Assembly (NCBI GenBank): GCA_943736015.1
Contig: OX031064.1
Location: forward strand, 30,565,361-30,629,360
Source: Tridacna crocea
Taxonomy: Eukaryota; Mollusca; Bivalvia; Cardiida; Cardiidae
Direction of reading: 5' to 3'
DNA: 64,000 nucleotides
Under the pieces are notes generated by a model, which ran no database searches, was not told the origin of the DNA, and worked only from the letters and a program-made list of their open reading frames with translations. The position numbers and the translations under genes were made by a program. Position 1 is the stretch's first letter. Every line of letters starts with the position of its first letter. Of the stretch, positions 41,505-52,910 are shown piece by piece.

Positions 41505-41639
41505 CATGGTAACCAGCATTTTTTCCTTTTCCCACAATGTTTTCTACCCTCCTATAATCAAAATTCAATTTTTGATTCACATTTATTTTGTCGTCTGCAA
41601 ATGCTTTCCATTTGGACCAGTCGTTTGGTAAAGAGTTAA
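41505..41639 (+). mobile_element. T229 right half
   Basis: From centre 'ggtaaccagcattttttcct' to 'gtttggtaaagagttaa'. Part of the 'ctaaaattttg' segment is deleted (ggaccagtcgtttgg). Confidence 0.75.
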
Positions 41640-42159
41640 ACATATCTTGGTGGTTACCTGCCCTTGTTGTATGAGTTCTCCTTTTGATAGTTAACAACAA
41701 GTTCAAGTTTGAAGCAGATAGTTCCCCAAAATCTGCAGTTCATCATTAAGAGTGCCATCAAGGGAGATATGTCCTCCATTGGCAAGGAAACATGTCGGAA
41801 CTTGATCAATGATTTCAGACAAAGACTTGACATCGTAATTGCCCAAAACGGACGTCATATTTAACATCTTTAAGACTGACGCCAGGCAGGATTGACACTT
41901 TAAAGGTACTAATACAAATTATATATCAATATAAAATTTGTTTTGTCTGCTATGCAGATACATATTTGCTTTAGGTGTGTGTTAAGTTTTGACAAAACCA
42001 TAATGGTTTAGAATGGGGACAGATATTATGAAACACCCTGTACATAACAATGATGCAGATAATGCCAGAGCTATGACATTGCCTTGAAAACACCCAAGTT
42101 AAAAAGGACGAGTTATTGGTTACCAACATTATCTCCCACTCGATGGCGTTCTATAAATA
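41640..42159. other. No recognised feature
   Basis: 'ggttaccaacattatctccc' near 42118 may be a T229 scrap; nothing else. Confidence 0.4.
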
Positions 42160-42480
42160 GTCATCAGTCTAATTTGGGCCTCCTGGGTACAGAACTGAAC
42201 CACTTTCCTATGCAACAACCTTTACTTTGAATTTCAAGCTAAAATAAACGTTTACTCAATAAAACGCTACCTCGTGCAATTCACTCAGCTATGATCAGCA
42301 GTTTAGAGAAATCTGGAGCTAAAGTAGGTCCTATTTCTCCTTAAACGTATTGATAAAAGCTATTTTCTACATTGCTACTTTATAGAGCGTAATATTTCAG
42401 TCTGCCCGTTTTGGGGCTAGTGATGCGTCATATAAGACAGGTCGAATCTTCGAAGAATATGACACGCGCAGCAACAGGGT
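42160..42480 (-). repeat. Dispersed repeat E, copy 3, without T229
   Basis: Minus-strand order equals copy 1: 'gtcatattcttcgaagattc', 'tatatgacgcatcac', 'tttagctccagatttctcta', 'aactgctgatcatagctgag', 'ggttcagttctgtaccc'. The T229 present in copy 1 is absent here. Confidence 0.75.
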
Positions 42481-42484
42481 ACCA

Positions 42485-42583
42485 ATAGTTGCTGGTTACC
42501 AAATTTTTTCTCTTTAGCAATGTTTTCAGAAACACTTTTCCTCAGGGTTGCTAAAACTCTTGCTTGCGTGATAATGGGGTAAC
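42485..42583 (-). mobile_element. T229 right-half fragment
   Basis: 'ttgctggttaccaaattttt', 'gcaatgttttcagaaacact', 'tgcgtgataatggggtaa'. Confidence 0.6.
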
Positions 42584-42828
42584 AAGTACAAAATGCAAAA
42601 CAACTTACTTTGTTATATTTTACAGATGTTCAGCTTCAAGCTTCACTCTTTTCAGATGTAAAAAGGATTTGAGTAATTTACATGATAGGTATACATTTCA
42701 ATGTAAAATTTTCAGAATGGTTCAATCCTGAATACATTCTGAATAACAATTACAAATTTTAAAAATGTTCAAGTGTTTTCCTTGAGAGAAGATAATTTTC
42801 ATGAATGAGATTACTGCTAATATTACCG

Positions 42829-43069
42829 GTAACTCTTTACCACGCAAGAAAAATATAATGCAGACTTGTTCAAATTCAAAGCATCTGCAGTCATAATAAG
42901 TGATATTTATGACTGTTCAAATAATGAAATTTGGCTTTTAAAAGGTAGAAAACATTGTGGAAAAAGGACAAAATGCTGGTTACCAGCATTTTCTCCTTTT
43001 CCCACAGTTTTTTCCAATGGCTTTGTCTTCAGGGTCATTAAAACTTGGAATTATAAGGTAAAGAGTTAA
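42829..43069 (-). mobile_element. T229 MITE
   Basis: Left end GGTAACTCTTTACCACGCAA (TTAA lost), right AAGGTAAAGAGTTAA. Contains 'cattgtggaaaaaggacaaa' left arm. Confidence 0.85.
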
Positions 43070-43220
43070 CAATCATGCCTTTCCCTCCACCAACAAAGAA
43101 AAGGCCATGATATATGCAATTTAATTCTTTGCAACATTATTCCCCTGTTTATTGTTTGCATGAATTCATAATTTTATCCTTTGATCAACGATTTACCTCT
43201 TTATCAAACAATCCAGTACT

Positions 43221-43449
43221 TTAACTCTTTACCACATGAGAAAATTTTGGACTGGTCCAAATTGAAGGCATTTGCAGTCGACAAAATAAAGGTGACTGAA
43301 AAATTAAAATTTGGTTTGGGAATGGTAAAAAACACTGGGGGGAAAGGAGAAAATGCTGGTCACCAGCATTTTCTCCTTTTCCCCCAGTGTTTTCAAAAGG
43401 CTGCTTTTTCAGGGTCGTTAAAAGTCGGGATTGTGTAGTAATGGGTTAA
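43221..43449 (-). mobile_element. T229 MITE, 229 bp, stem rewritten on both arms
   Basis: Left arm 'cactggggggaaagg' pairs with right arm 'ccttttcccccagtg', replacing the usual 'cattgtgggaaaagg' and 'ccttttcccacaatg'; centre gctggtcaccagc. A left-end scrap of another copy (ctctttatcaaacaatccag) precedes it at 43197. Its right TTAA is the first TTAA of the next T545. Confidence 0.9.
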
Positions 43450-43949
43450 AGGTGGCTCTTCAGATTTTCGGACGAAAATTTTACAAAAATACAGAAAGGA
43501 TTATCCTCATACTCCAAAAGCTTTTAAATTTTTATTTATAAAACCCTGTAGTCGAAAGCCATCCAACAACAAGAGAAAATAGAAATTTACCAAGGCCAAA
43601 GTCGACACTGTACTATTTTTACATAGCAACTTGCTCATTTAATGGTGTCCGAAGAAGACACTATGGAAAATAATTACATGTTTGTTATGTTATGGAATTT
43701 AAGTGTCATTAGTCACGTGCCAGTCACTTGACATTCCCGCAATGCTTTTTTGATTTCTGGAGCGAAATCTAAAAAAATCTAAAAGGCTACGTAGCCTTTT
43801 AAGGGAACACCATCAAAACAATATTTTTTGGTAAAATTTTATGATTTTATATTATTGATGATTTGTATTGTTTTTTTTCATATAGATTTCAGTGATATAT
43901 ATATATTTAATTTGGAGAGATGTGAAAAAATCTATATACCTACCTTTAA
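43446..43949 (-). mobile_element. T545 element, 504 bp
   Basis: TTAA + AGGTGGCTCTTCAG at the left and TACCTACCT + TTAA at the right. Somewhat shortened around the 'aatgtgtctcccg' segment. Confidence 0.8.
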
Positions 43950-44154
43950 GGATACATGGTAGGGTTTTCAACTTTGTTTTTTGTCCATTGATGAGTGGCT
44001 TTTTTTTTTCACAGGCAAATTCAGTAATACAACATGTCAGAAATTTTATAATTCTTCATTACAGTTAATCTTTTTGTTACTTTTTTAAACTAAGTTTAAT
44101 TTCTTGTCTGAAAAAGTTTTCAATTTAGACTAGTCTAATATCTGGTCAAAATCC
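43950..44154. other. T229 right-end scrap
   Basis: 'cttgtctgaaaaagttttca' and 'atttagactagtctaatatc' near 44103-44142 look like a decayed T229 3' part. Confidence 0.4.
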
Positions 44155-44990
44155 AACAAAATGAGGGCCATGAAGGCCCTGTATCACTTCACTGGCTTTT
44201 TAACCATTTACCATACAAATTGAAATGCTCATGACCTTGAAAAGGAGGGTTTTCAAAAACAATGAACACTGTCAGGCAATACAAGCAGGTCTATTCATTG
44301 GCATAAAAGGTAAAATTCTTGGGGAAAAAAACTGAATAATAGAAACCTTACTTTGAATTTAATATTCCACTCATGTGCACACAGCTTTTAGCATCAAAAT
44401 GAATCACTCTCCCTGAAAACAGAATATTTTCTACAAAAAAAAAAATTAAATATCTAGCACCAATCATGTATCACTGCAGTTTGATATTCAGGGGAGGTAA
44501 ATATTAACAAACTTTATCCATTATAAGAAGTTATTTTCCCTTGATAAACGTTACAATTCAAATAACTATATATGGAAGCCCATGTTAAACTTGTGATCCC
44601 CGGAATGGAGCCAATTTTGACCCCAGGCCTATAACATGAAGAAACTTGATAAAGGTTCATTAGATAGTTACATGACAACTTCAGTAGCCCTGGGCCTTGT
44701 GGTTTCAGAGAAGAAGATTTTTAAAAATGTTATTTTTTTTTTAGTTTTGTTGCCATGGCAACCAGAGTTTTTGAAGGAATGAAATTCTTTCAAAAATTCT
44801 GAAGAGGACCGTGGCAGGATAATTTCTTTTAAGTTTCCTCAAATTTGGATGGGTAGTTTCAGAGAAGAAAATGTTTGAAATAAAAATTAATACACACACA
44901 CATGGAGGGGCAGATGAATGCAGGGATGGACGCATGACGGACACTGGGCAATGACATAAGCCCACTGGCCAAAGGCCAGCAAAGCTAACA
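44155..44990 (+). mobile_element. Long element D, copy with an embedded T229 left half
   Basis: Starts 'gagggccatgaaggccctgt' and 'atcacttcactggc', ends 'catgacggacactgg', 'acataagcccactggccaaa', 'ggccagcaaagc'. Near its start it holds 'aaccatttaccatacaaatt' and 'catgaccttgaaaaggaggg', a T229 left half. Later: 'gtagccctgggccttgtggt', 'ttcagagaagaagattttta', 'gttgccatggcaaccagag'. Confidence 0.7.
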
Positions 44991-45047
44991 AAAAAAGAGA
45001 CAGTATATTAGCATCTTTTCCAGTTGCAAAAGTATTTACAAATCTGT

Positions 45048-45255
45048 TTAACTCATTGGCTTGTCCAAATCGAAAGCATTTGCAGACGACAAAATAAAAG
45101 TGACTGAAAATTTGAAAATTGTTAAGTGAAGGGTAGAAAATGTTGTGGGAAAAGGAGAAAATGCTGGTTATCAGCATTTTCTCCTTTTCCCACCATGTTT
45201 TCTAAAGGCTTCTTTCTCAGGGGCGTCAAAAGTAGGGACTGTGTGGTAATGGGTT
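45048..45255 (-). mobile_element. T229 MITE, 21 bp deleted near the left end
   Basis: TTAACTCATT jumps straight to 'ggcttgtccaaatcgaaag'. Right end TGGTAATGGGTTAA. Stem changed on the left only (tgttgtggg). Confidence 0.87.
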
Positions 45256-45678
45256 AAACATTTAATTTGTTATGATATTTTCTAACTTTAAAGGTTCAGT
45301 CACACTATGATAAAGGATGAGTAACGGATCAAAAATCATTTTATCCATTTCTGTCCGTTTGTATCCCTTTTATGTCTGTTTCTTATCCGGTGGATCCGCT
45401 ACAAGTCTGGCAATGTCTGGTGATGTTTGTTCCTTCCTAGCATATTCAAATTTCCACAAAACAGAAGAGAGATATGCAATGCTGAGTGGGTTAATGGATT
45501 ATCACATACAAAGAGGGTTCTTTATCTCTGTTTCAGAAGAAACTGTTAAAATTCAACAAATTCTACTCCACAAGTTTATTATTTTACTGTAATTTTAGAT
45601 TTAGATCAAAATTTTATTAGCAATGGTGTGTTTCCAAAAAAAAGGAACAGATTGACATCAGGCAGCTGCGAATTTCAT
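45256..45678. other. No recognised feature
   Basis: A 91-codon ORF (45317-45592) with no family resemblance that I know. Confidence 0.4.
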
Positions 45679-46083
45679 TTAACCCTTTACCACACCATTC
45701 AGAGTTCTAAAAACCCTGAAGAAGAAAGCTTTTGAGAACATTGTAGGAAAAGAAGAAAAATGATGGTAACCAGCATTTTCTACTTTTCTCAAAATGTTTT
45801 CTACCCTCTCAAATTTGCTGCTGCAAATTTTGTTTACTCATTACCACATAACTCAAGAGTTCTAACAACCCTCAAAAAGAAAGTTTTTGAAAACATTGTG
45901 GAAAAGGAAGAAAATACTGATAACAAGCATTTTCTTCTTTTCACTCTCTGTTTTCTATCCTATCAAATTTGCAGCTGCAAATTTTGTTTATTCTTTACCA
46001 CACCACACAACCCAGATTTCTAACAACCCTGAAAAAGAAAGCTTTTGAAAACATTGTGGTAAAAGAAGAAAATACTGGTGTCC
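45679..46083 (+). repeat. Tandem triplication of a truncated T229 (units of about 155 bp)
   Basis: Units begin near 45679, 45832 and 45985, each with a left terminus (ctttaccacacc, cattaccacataac, ctttaccacaccac), 'taacaaccctgaaaaagaaa', and an 'aaaacattgtgg' arm. Units 1 and 2 end 'ctatcaaatttgc.gctgc' / 'aaattttgttta', where the next unit starts. Unit 3 is cut after the left arm. Confidence 0.8.
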
Positions 46084-46173
46084 AAAAGGAGATATTTACT
46101 AATATATAAAACAAACATTTTGAAGTTTGAATTAGAATTTTCAGGGTTTATACTCTCAGCTTAAAGGTTTTAT

Positions 46174-46413
46174 TTAACTCTTTAACCATGGTCAAAATTT
46201 TACCCACTATTGTACCCTTGTCATAACTGAAATCTTTTGCAGACAACAAATCATATGTTCTTTAAATTGCAGAACTTGTTTCTTAAAAGGTAGAAGACAC
46301 TGTGGGAAAAGGGGGAAATGATGGTTACCTGCATTTTCTCCCTTTCCCACTATGTTTAAAAAATGTTCTCCACAAGGGTCGTTAAAACTTGGGATTTTGT
46401 GGTAAAGGGTTAA
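46174..46413 (-). mobile_element. T229 MITE
   Basis: TTAA both ends; centre gatggttacctgc; stem base 'cactgtggg' against 'cccactatg'. Confidence 0.83.
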
Positions 46414-46580
46414 CTTTTTTAACAGGATGAGGGTTAGGTAGGCTGGAAGTTGACTTTTTTTTCCAGTTTTGTCCCTAGATCTTTGAGTAGATAACCACAT
46501 TCATTGTGGCATGAAATTTCATAAGATATCATTACTCACACCAGCAGTACATGTTGGAAAGTAATAAAAAAGAAATCAAC

Positions 46581-46690
46581 ACTGTTTCTTTTTGAGAGAA
46601 AAAGTTCTATGCTAAGTTTTGTGTTTTAGACATTTTGTTTCATTTTGAGAGAAAAAGTTCTATGCCAAGTTTTGTGTTTTAGACATTTGT
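46581..46690. repeat. Direct duplication, unit about 57 bp, two copies
   Basis: 'ttttgagagaaaaagttcta' followed by 'aagttttgtgttttagacat' occurs twice. Confidence 0.9.
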
Positions 46691-46700
46691 AAGCAACAAG

Positions 46701-46922
46701 TTAACCCTGTACCAAATAATCCCTGGTTTTTATGCAGAAGAGGCCATCTGAAAACATTGTGGAAAAAGGAGAAAATGCTGGTAACCAGCATTTTCTCCTT
46801 TTCCCACTATGTTTTCTTCTCTTCAAAAGTCAATTTTCAATTTTTTAGTCACATTTATTTGGTCATCTGCAAATGCTTTCAATTTGGACAAGTCTAAAAT
46901 TTGGTGTATGGTAAAGAGTTAA
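46701..46922 (+). mobile_element. T229 MITE
   Basis: TTAACCCTGTACCAAATAATC to ATGGTAAAGAGTTAA. Right arm ends 'cccactatg'. Confidence 0.88.
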
Positions 46923-46924
46923 AC

Positions 46925-47065
46925 ATGGACCAAACAATGGGGGATGTCTTTGAAAGGTAAAGAACATTGAAGGAAAAGACAAGGTGCTGGTTACCAGCAA
47001 TGTCTCTTTTTCTAACAATATCTCTAAAAGTCAATGTTTCCTACCCTATCAAATTTGTAAAGAGT
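46925..47065 (-). mobile_element. Decayed T229
   Basis: 'gaacattgaaggaaaagaca' and 'gctggttaccagcaatgtct' remain. Confidence 0.5.
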
Positions 47066-47214
47066 TACAAAGTCTAAATATCCCAGTAATGTTTAGTACC
47101 CAAAATTCATGTTAAAGGGGCTTTCACAATTGGTGCACGAGCAGAAGCAGCAAAATATTCGTGTGAATAAATTTTGATTTGGATTGTAGCTGTTACCAAA
47201 ATAATCGCATATGA

Positions 47215-48370
47215 AACAAGAGGGCCATGATGGCCCTGTATCGCTCCACTGGCTAATAAGTAAAAACACTACAAGCCAAACATTACAATATTTAGCCAAT
47301 TGGTTTCAAACTTGAGGACATAGATTTTTTTTCTATGAAATCCTACGAAAAATTTGTGACCCTCGGGCAAAGCCAATTTTGACCAAAAAGCTATAATTAC
47401 TTGAACCCTGGTAGAGGTCCACAGGATGAAGCCCCATACCAAATAATATAGGTCTAGAATGTGTGGTTATACACAAGATATTCTTGTGACCCCTGGTGTG
47501 GGGAAGAACTTGATCCCAAGGCTATACTTTGGGCCCTCCTGGCAGAGGCCCACTAGATAAAGCTACATGCAAAATTTGATAGCCCTAGGCCTTATGGCTA
47601 GGTAACAAGTAGATTTTTAAAAATTTCCCAATATGAGCCCATATAAAACTTGTGACCCCCCAGGACAGGGCCAAATTTAATCCCAGGGCTTTAATTTGGG
47701 CACCTTTGGTAGACAACCACTTGATAAAGCTAGATGCAAAAGTGAGTAGCCCTAGGCCTAATATGGCTTGGTACGAGAAGATTTTTAAAGTTTTCCCTAT
47801 ATAAAAAACTTGTGACCCCCAAGGCCATGCCAAATTTGACCCCTGGGCTATCCTTTGGGCACTCTTGGTAGGTACTCTTGGTAGACAATCACTTGATAAA
47901 GATACATGACACATTTGGTAGCACTAGGCCCTATGGCTAGGTACCGGGAGGATTTTAAAGTTTTCCCTATATAAGCCCATATAAAACTTGTGACCCCCAG
48001 GGCGGGGCCAATATTGACCCCAGGACTATTATTTGAAGGAACTTGGTAGAGGTCCACTAGATAAAGCTACATGCCAAATTTGGTAGCCCTAGGCCTTATG
48101 GTTTCAGAGAAGAAGATATAAAAAATTTTAAATATTTTTCAGTTTTCTTGCCATGACAACCAGAGTTTTTGCAGGAATAAAATTATTTCAAGAAATTCTG
48201 AAGAGGACCATGTCAGGATCATTTCTGTGAAGTTTCATCAAAATTGGATGAGTAGTTTCAGAGAAGAAGATGTTTGAAATAAAAGTTAATGGATGGACGG
48301 ACGGATGGACAGACGCACGACGGACACAGCGCCATGAAATAAGCCCGCTGGCCTTTGGCCAGTGGAGCTA
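47215..48370 (+). mobile_element. Long element D (reference), built of tandem units
   Basis: Left end 'acaagagggccatgatggcc' then 'cgctccactggc'; right end GGAC/GGAT-rich (48291-48320), 'gccatgaaataagcccgctg', 'gcctttggccagtggagcta'. 'gctccactggc' near the left and 'gccagtggagc' at the right are inverted copies. Between them five units of about 130-178 bp start around 'acttgtgacccc' (47340, 47480, 47650, 47808, 47986). The unit end 'agccctaggccttatgg' is shared. No coding gene; superfamily unknown. Confidence 0.75.
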
Positions 48371-49194
48371 AAAATTGAAAGCCAACACAAATAGCCCCCC
48401 TTACAATTACTTTTTATCATTTAAAATACTGTATTTGAAAGAATATGATGATTTTGCCATCTTTCAAGCACATGTCAAAGAACAGAGTGGTGTTACTGAA
48501 AAAGCACAAAAACCCATGACAAAGTAAATATCAAACTGACCTTATGTAATCAAAGACCATTTAACTGTTGTATTTAGCTTTGATAATGATTTACAGGTAA
48601 AAAGCCAACTTGTTTACATGCCACATAGAAAATGTAGGGACTAAATCCTCTTTTCCATCAACAGAAAAAATTATGATCTTCATGAAAGGAGAAAAAGCTA
48701 TCATCCATCTACATAACTTAGAAAAAGGAGGCTGGGTAACTTCACATACCTTGCAGCTAGTAACACTGGTATATGTGTAGGAAAAGAAATCAGTAGGATA
48801 TTCATACATAGAAAGAAGACTGACAAAAGAAGAAAAATTGATTCAGTAGTACAAGAAATGACCTATCTATAAGTTTATTTCAAAGTTCAAACAAGTTCCT
48901 GACTTTATTATGTTGTATTGATCTATTTTTCCCAATTCTGTCCTTTCCTCAAGAATCTTTTTTCCCTAATTTTGCCTTTTCTAAAAATTCTAAGATAAAG
49001 CCCTATGACTCTAGAAATTTGGCTCTAACTTGAGAGCTGCAGTTCAGAGGTCAATAACCATTGGGTTCTTAAGTCCAACAGTGGCCCATTTTGGTCAATA
49101 TGTTTTAGATATGAAGGTCTTTGAAATTTTCCCATATATAATTCTGTCTGAAGTAAGATAATTATGTGACCCCAGGAATGTTTTCTGAACTGTC
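48371..49194. other. No recognised feature
   Basis: ORFs up to 72 codons, none recognised. Confidence 0.4.
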
Positions 49195-50745
49195 CTTTTT
49201 TCAAAACAAAAGGACATGATGGTCCTATATCGCTCACCTGAGTACCAAGCAGTAAAGGTCTAAAATAAAGATAAATACCAAATATCAAGGTTCAACACCA
49301 AATGATAATGAAACAAGGTCACAATTTTACTTGGGACTTCAAAGCTCCGTTCTGGACAAGCAAGAAATATTGTAAAAAAATACTGTAAATACTCAAAATG
49401 TGCGCTAGGTAGAGTTACTGTTCTTGTGCACTGTACTCCATAATATTGCAACAAATATGCATACCAATTTTGAGGTCGTTCTGACTAAAGATGACAAAGT
49501 TATATTCCAGACAGGCATTAAATGCTGAAAAAAGGAACATTCAAAGGGAAATAACTCAAAGACAACACAAGGTAGAGTTACAATTCTTGTGCACTGCACT
49601 ACAAAATACTGCAACAAATATGCATACCAAATTTCAAGTCATTCCTACTAAAGATCACAAAGTTTTGCTCTGGACAAACAAGAATTTGCTATAAAAATGA
49701 AGGTCAAATGGGGAATAACTCAAAATTCCTACAAGGAAGAGTTATGATTTTTGTGCACTGCACCCCATAACTTTTCAACAATCATGCATATCAAATTTGA
49801 AGATGTTCAGAATGTAGATGATGAACTTATAGTCCGGACGAACCGAAAATACTGTAAAAATGATGATCAAAGAGAAATAATTCAGACAGTACCAGAGTTA
49901 TGGTGCACTCTGCATTATTGCAACAAACATAAATGCCAAGTTTCAAGTAAATCAGTTTGAAGATGACAAAGTTATGCTCCAGACTAAGAACTATTCTAAA
50001 GAACTTTCTATTCAAGGGCAAATAACTCCACTTGTTCTGGTCCGATTTCACCCATAATCGAAATAATCCGAGATATTATGGTCATATATATTGTTACCAA
50101 GTTTGGTGCTGACTGGTTGATAATTCTAGATGCGAGAGTATAAACAAAGTCATATATAGCAATTTTTCTCGTTCAAGGGCAAATAACTCCAGTCGTTCTA
50201 ATCTGATTAGACCCATAATTGAACTTATCCAAGATCTTATGGATTTATACATTTTGGCCAAGTTTAGTGCTGATTGGTTGAAAATTGTAGATGCTAGAGT
50301 GAAACAAATGCTAATATAGCAATTTTTCTAATTCAAGACCAAATAACTCCAGGTATTCTGGTCCAATTAGATCCATAATCAAACTCATCCAAGATCTTAT
50401 GGTTACATAAATTTTGGCCAAGTTTAGTGCTGATTGGTAGATACTAGAGATATATTTGTAGATACTAGAGCGTAAACAAAGTCAAATATAGCAATTTTTC
50501 TAATTCATGGGCAAATAACTCCAGATGTTCTGGTCCAATTACACCCATAATTGCATTCATCCGAGATCTTATGGTCCAATATCATATAATTTGACAAAAT
50601 TTGGTGCTGATTGGTTAATATTTGTAGATGCTAGAGTTAAACAAAGAAATGTGAATGGATGATGGATGGATGGACGGACAGACAGACGGTGAGTGATCAC
50701 AATAGCTCACTCTGAGCACTTCATGCTAAATTGAGCTAAAAATGG
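49195..50745 (+). mobile_element. Long element D, variant with two tandem blocks
   Basis: Starts 'aaggacatgatggtcctata' and 'tcgctcacctgag', ends with GGAC/GACA repeats (50661-50692) and 'ctaaattgagctaaaaatgg'. Block 1 (about 49320-49990) repeats 'agagttacaattcttgtgca' at 155-165-bp spacing, four times. Block 2 (about 50010-50640) repeats 'gggcaaataactccag' at 159, 159 and 174 bp, each with 'gatcttatgg' and 'tagtgctgattggttga'. Confidence 0.72.
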
Positions 50746-51574
50746 TAAATCATACTACATATAGATTTTTTATGCAGGAGCTCTTGGTTTTTTCTCAGAC
50801 AAGAGAAAACTTAGAAATGTTCCAAATAATGCCATGGAAAACATCTGACACTGATGGACAGTTTGCCTTCCTTGATAATAAATTGTTGGTTGGTCAGCTG
50901 TATTAGAGTTTAATGCCATTTTAACAGCTAGGATGATTTCACTGTGGTCAATGCACCTTTGCATAATGTTTCCTGTCTTCTCACACCTGTGCTGACTCAA
51001 CTTTTGACTTACTTTTAAAATTCAAACTTCTGGCAGCAAGTAAAGCTTGTACCAATCTTACAATAACAGTAATCTTCACAGTACTTTACATCCTTTTCAA
51101 TTGTATGATTCATATTAAAATGCATTTGAAGATCTGCATTTTTTTTCCCCACTACTATGGCTTTAACAAACAAACAAGATATAGAAGCGTGCCAAACTGA
51201 AAGAATTCACATAATATGTGACCCGTCATGCAAAAAGGGACAATCTGAGAGTTCCATAGATTAATTAGGCGAAATAGATCATACAGGTCAGTTTAAGCTG
51301 ATATTTCAAAAATGATTGTTTAGAAAGGTAGAATGACCACTTTTCATACAGAAAACATCATAAAACCGTCACAATCTGTTATATTGGTCCAAATTAGTAG
51401 CTGGCTTAAAAAATAAATGTTAAAACTTAGTTGCCAGGTTGCTCTGTCCATTGTTTACTTTTTGCATAGTTTTAGAATTTGTTTTTCTGGCAGCCAGTGA
51501 CACTAAAATGGACTGTTATAATATTGTTATCTGTACAATAGTTTTCATACTTAAAAACAGTACAATTAAAATTT
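50746..51574. other. No recognised feature
   Basis: One 76-codon ORF on the minus strand, not recognised. Confidence 0.4.
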
Positions 51575-51806
51575 TTAATGCATTTTACCATACAATCCCT
51601 ACTTTCGACGAACCCGAGGAAGAAGCCTTTAGAAAACGATGTGGGAAAAGGAGAAATGGTGGTAATCAGCATTTTCTCCTTTCCCACAATGTTTTCTACC
51701 CTTCACAAAATAAATTTCAAATTTTCAGTCACTTTTATTTTGTCCTCTGCAAATTAACGCTTTGGATTTGGACAAACCTAAAATTTGTTGTTTGATAATG
51801 AGTTAC
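51575..51806 (+). mobile_element. T229 MITE
   Basis: TTAA at 51575-51578 then 'tgcattttaccatacaatcc'; right end 'gtttgataatgagttacc' with TTAA decayed. Centre ggtggtaatcagc. Confidence 0.83.
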
Positions 51807-51892
51807 CCCCCCTTTTTCCCATTGTCTACTTCTGGCCACTATTAGGCCTTTAATCCTAGCATTATTAAAAGTTTAGATGTGTGTAAAAGGGT

Positions 51893-52170
51893 TAACCCTT
51901 TCATTCCAAAGAAGAATGTTCATAACTTCTGGAATATGGTAACCCTTTGCAAGATTACAAGGTAGTAGAATTGTCCAAGGTAAAAGAATACAAATTTTTT
52001 CTAATCAGAAACTAAATGGACATCAAATGATGTGATTTGTTTTTCAAAAGGCTAGAAATAGGTGAAACAGTCTAAAACGCTAGATTTCAGCATTTCCTTC
52101 TTTTCCATCATCTTTCTTGAATGCCCTCTTCCAAAGGGCTGTCAAAACATGGGTTTGGCAAAGGTTTGAG
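51893..52170 (-). mobile_element. Decayed T229
   Basis: 'ggtaaccctttgcaagatta', 'agaattgtccaaggtaaaag', 'tttcagcatttccttctttt', 'gggtttggcaaaggtttg' in order. Confidence 0.5.
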
Positions 52171-52482
52171 CAACATTTTCTCATGAAGGTGGAATGTAGA
52201 GAGGGACCTGGCTTCAATTACTCATTTCCAGAAATGCCTCACCACATGTTATGAGAAATTATGATCCTCAAGGAAAGGTTTTTGTGGGTCAATAAATTGG
52301 GTTTATTATTCCAATTTGTGGAAATAATTAAGGAAAATCAAGTTATGGTTATTAGCAATGTTTCTGAAAATTTACCATTCATGTGCTTTTGAGTAATACT
52401 TGTAGGAAATTTATAATCAAAGACCATAACAGAGCCTAACAATATTAAAGGCATCCTAATTATACAATAAGCCTAAATTCTT
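52171..52482. other. No recognised feature
   Basis: No family repeat or gene seen. Confidence 0.4.
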
Positions 52483-52720
52483 TTAACCCTTTACTGCATA
52501 ATGCCGACTTTTACTGACCCTGAGAAAGAAACCTTTTAAAAACATTGTGGGAATTGGAGAAAATGCTAGCTATCAGCATTTTCTCCTTTACAGCCAATGT
52601 AACCAGCATTATCTCCTTTTCCCATGATGTTCTCTGTCCTACGGGACTGAAAAATCATTTACAACAGTTAATGCTTTGAATTTGGTCCAAGCCAAATTTT
52701 TTCGCTTAGTAAAAAGTTAA
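52483..52720 (+). mobile_element. T229 MITE with duplicated right arm
   Basis: After 'tatcagcattttctccttta' a second copy 'aaccagcattatctcctttt' follows, so the element has one left arm and two right arms. TTAA at both ends. Confidence 0.83.
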
Positions 52721-52910
52721 AGCCAGGGTTTGAATTTCATTTTTTCATCCACTGGCAAATTTTAGCAAGTGGCTTTTTCTCCCACTCACAAAATGAACAT
52801 TGGACTTGCATTTTTTCTTAAGCCCAGCATGCCCACCAATGGTAAAGAAAGACAGGCAGTACACCAATTCCTTTTTGTTATGTAATGTTCGATCTATAGA
52901 CAACAACCAA

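Noticed and set aside
45679-46083. CRISPR-like array of repeats
   Set aside because: Units are truncated T229 copies in tandem, not short repeats with unique spacers, and the host is an animal.
47240-48060. Coding repeats (tandem units as protein repeats)
   Set aside because: Unit lengths vary and are not multiples of three, and frames are broken by stops.
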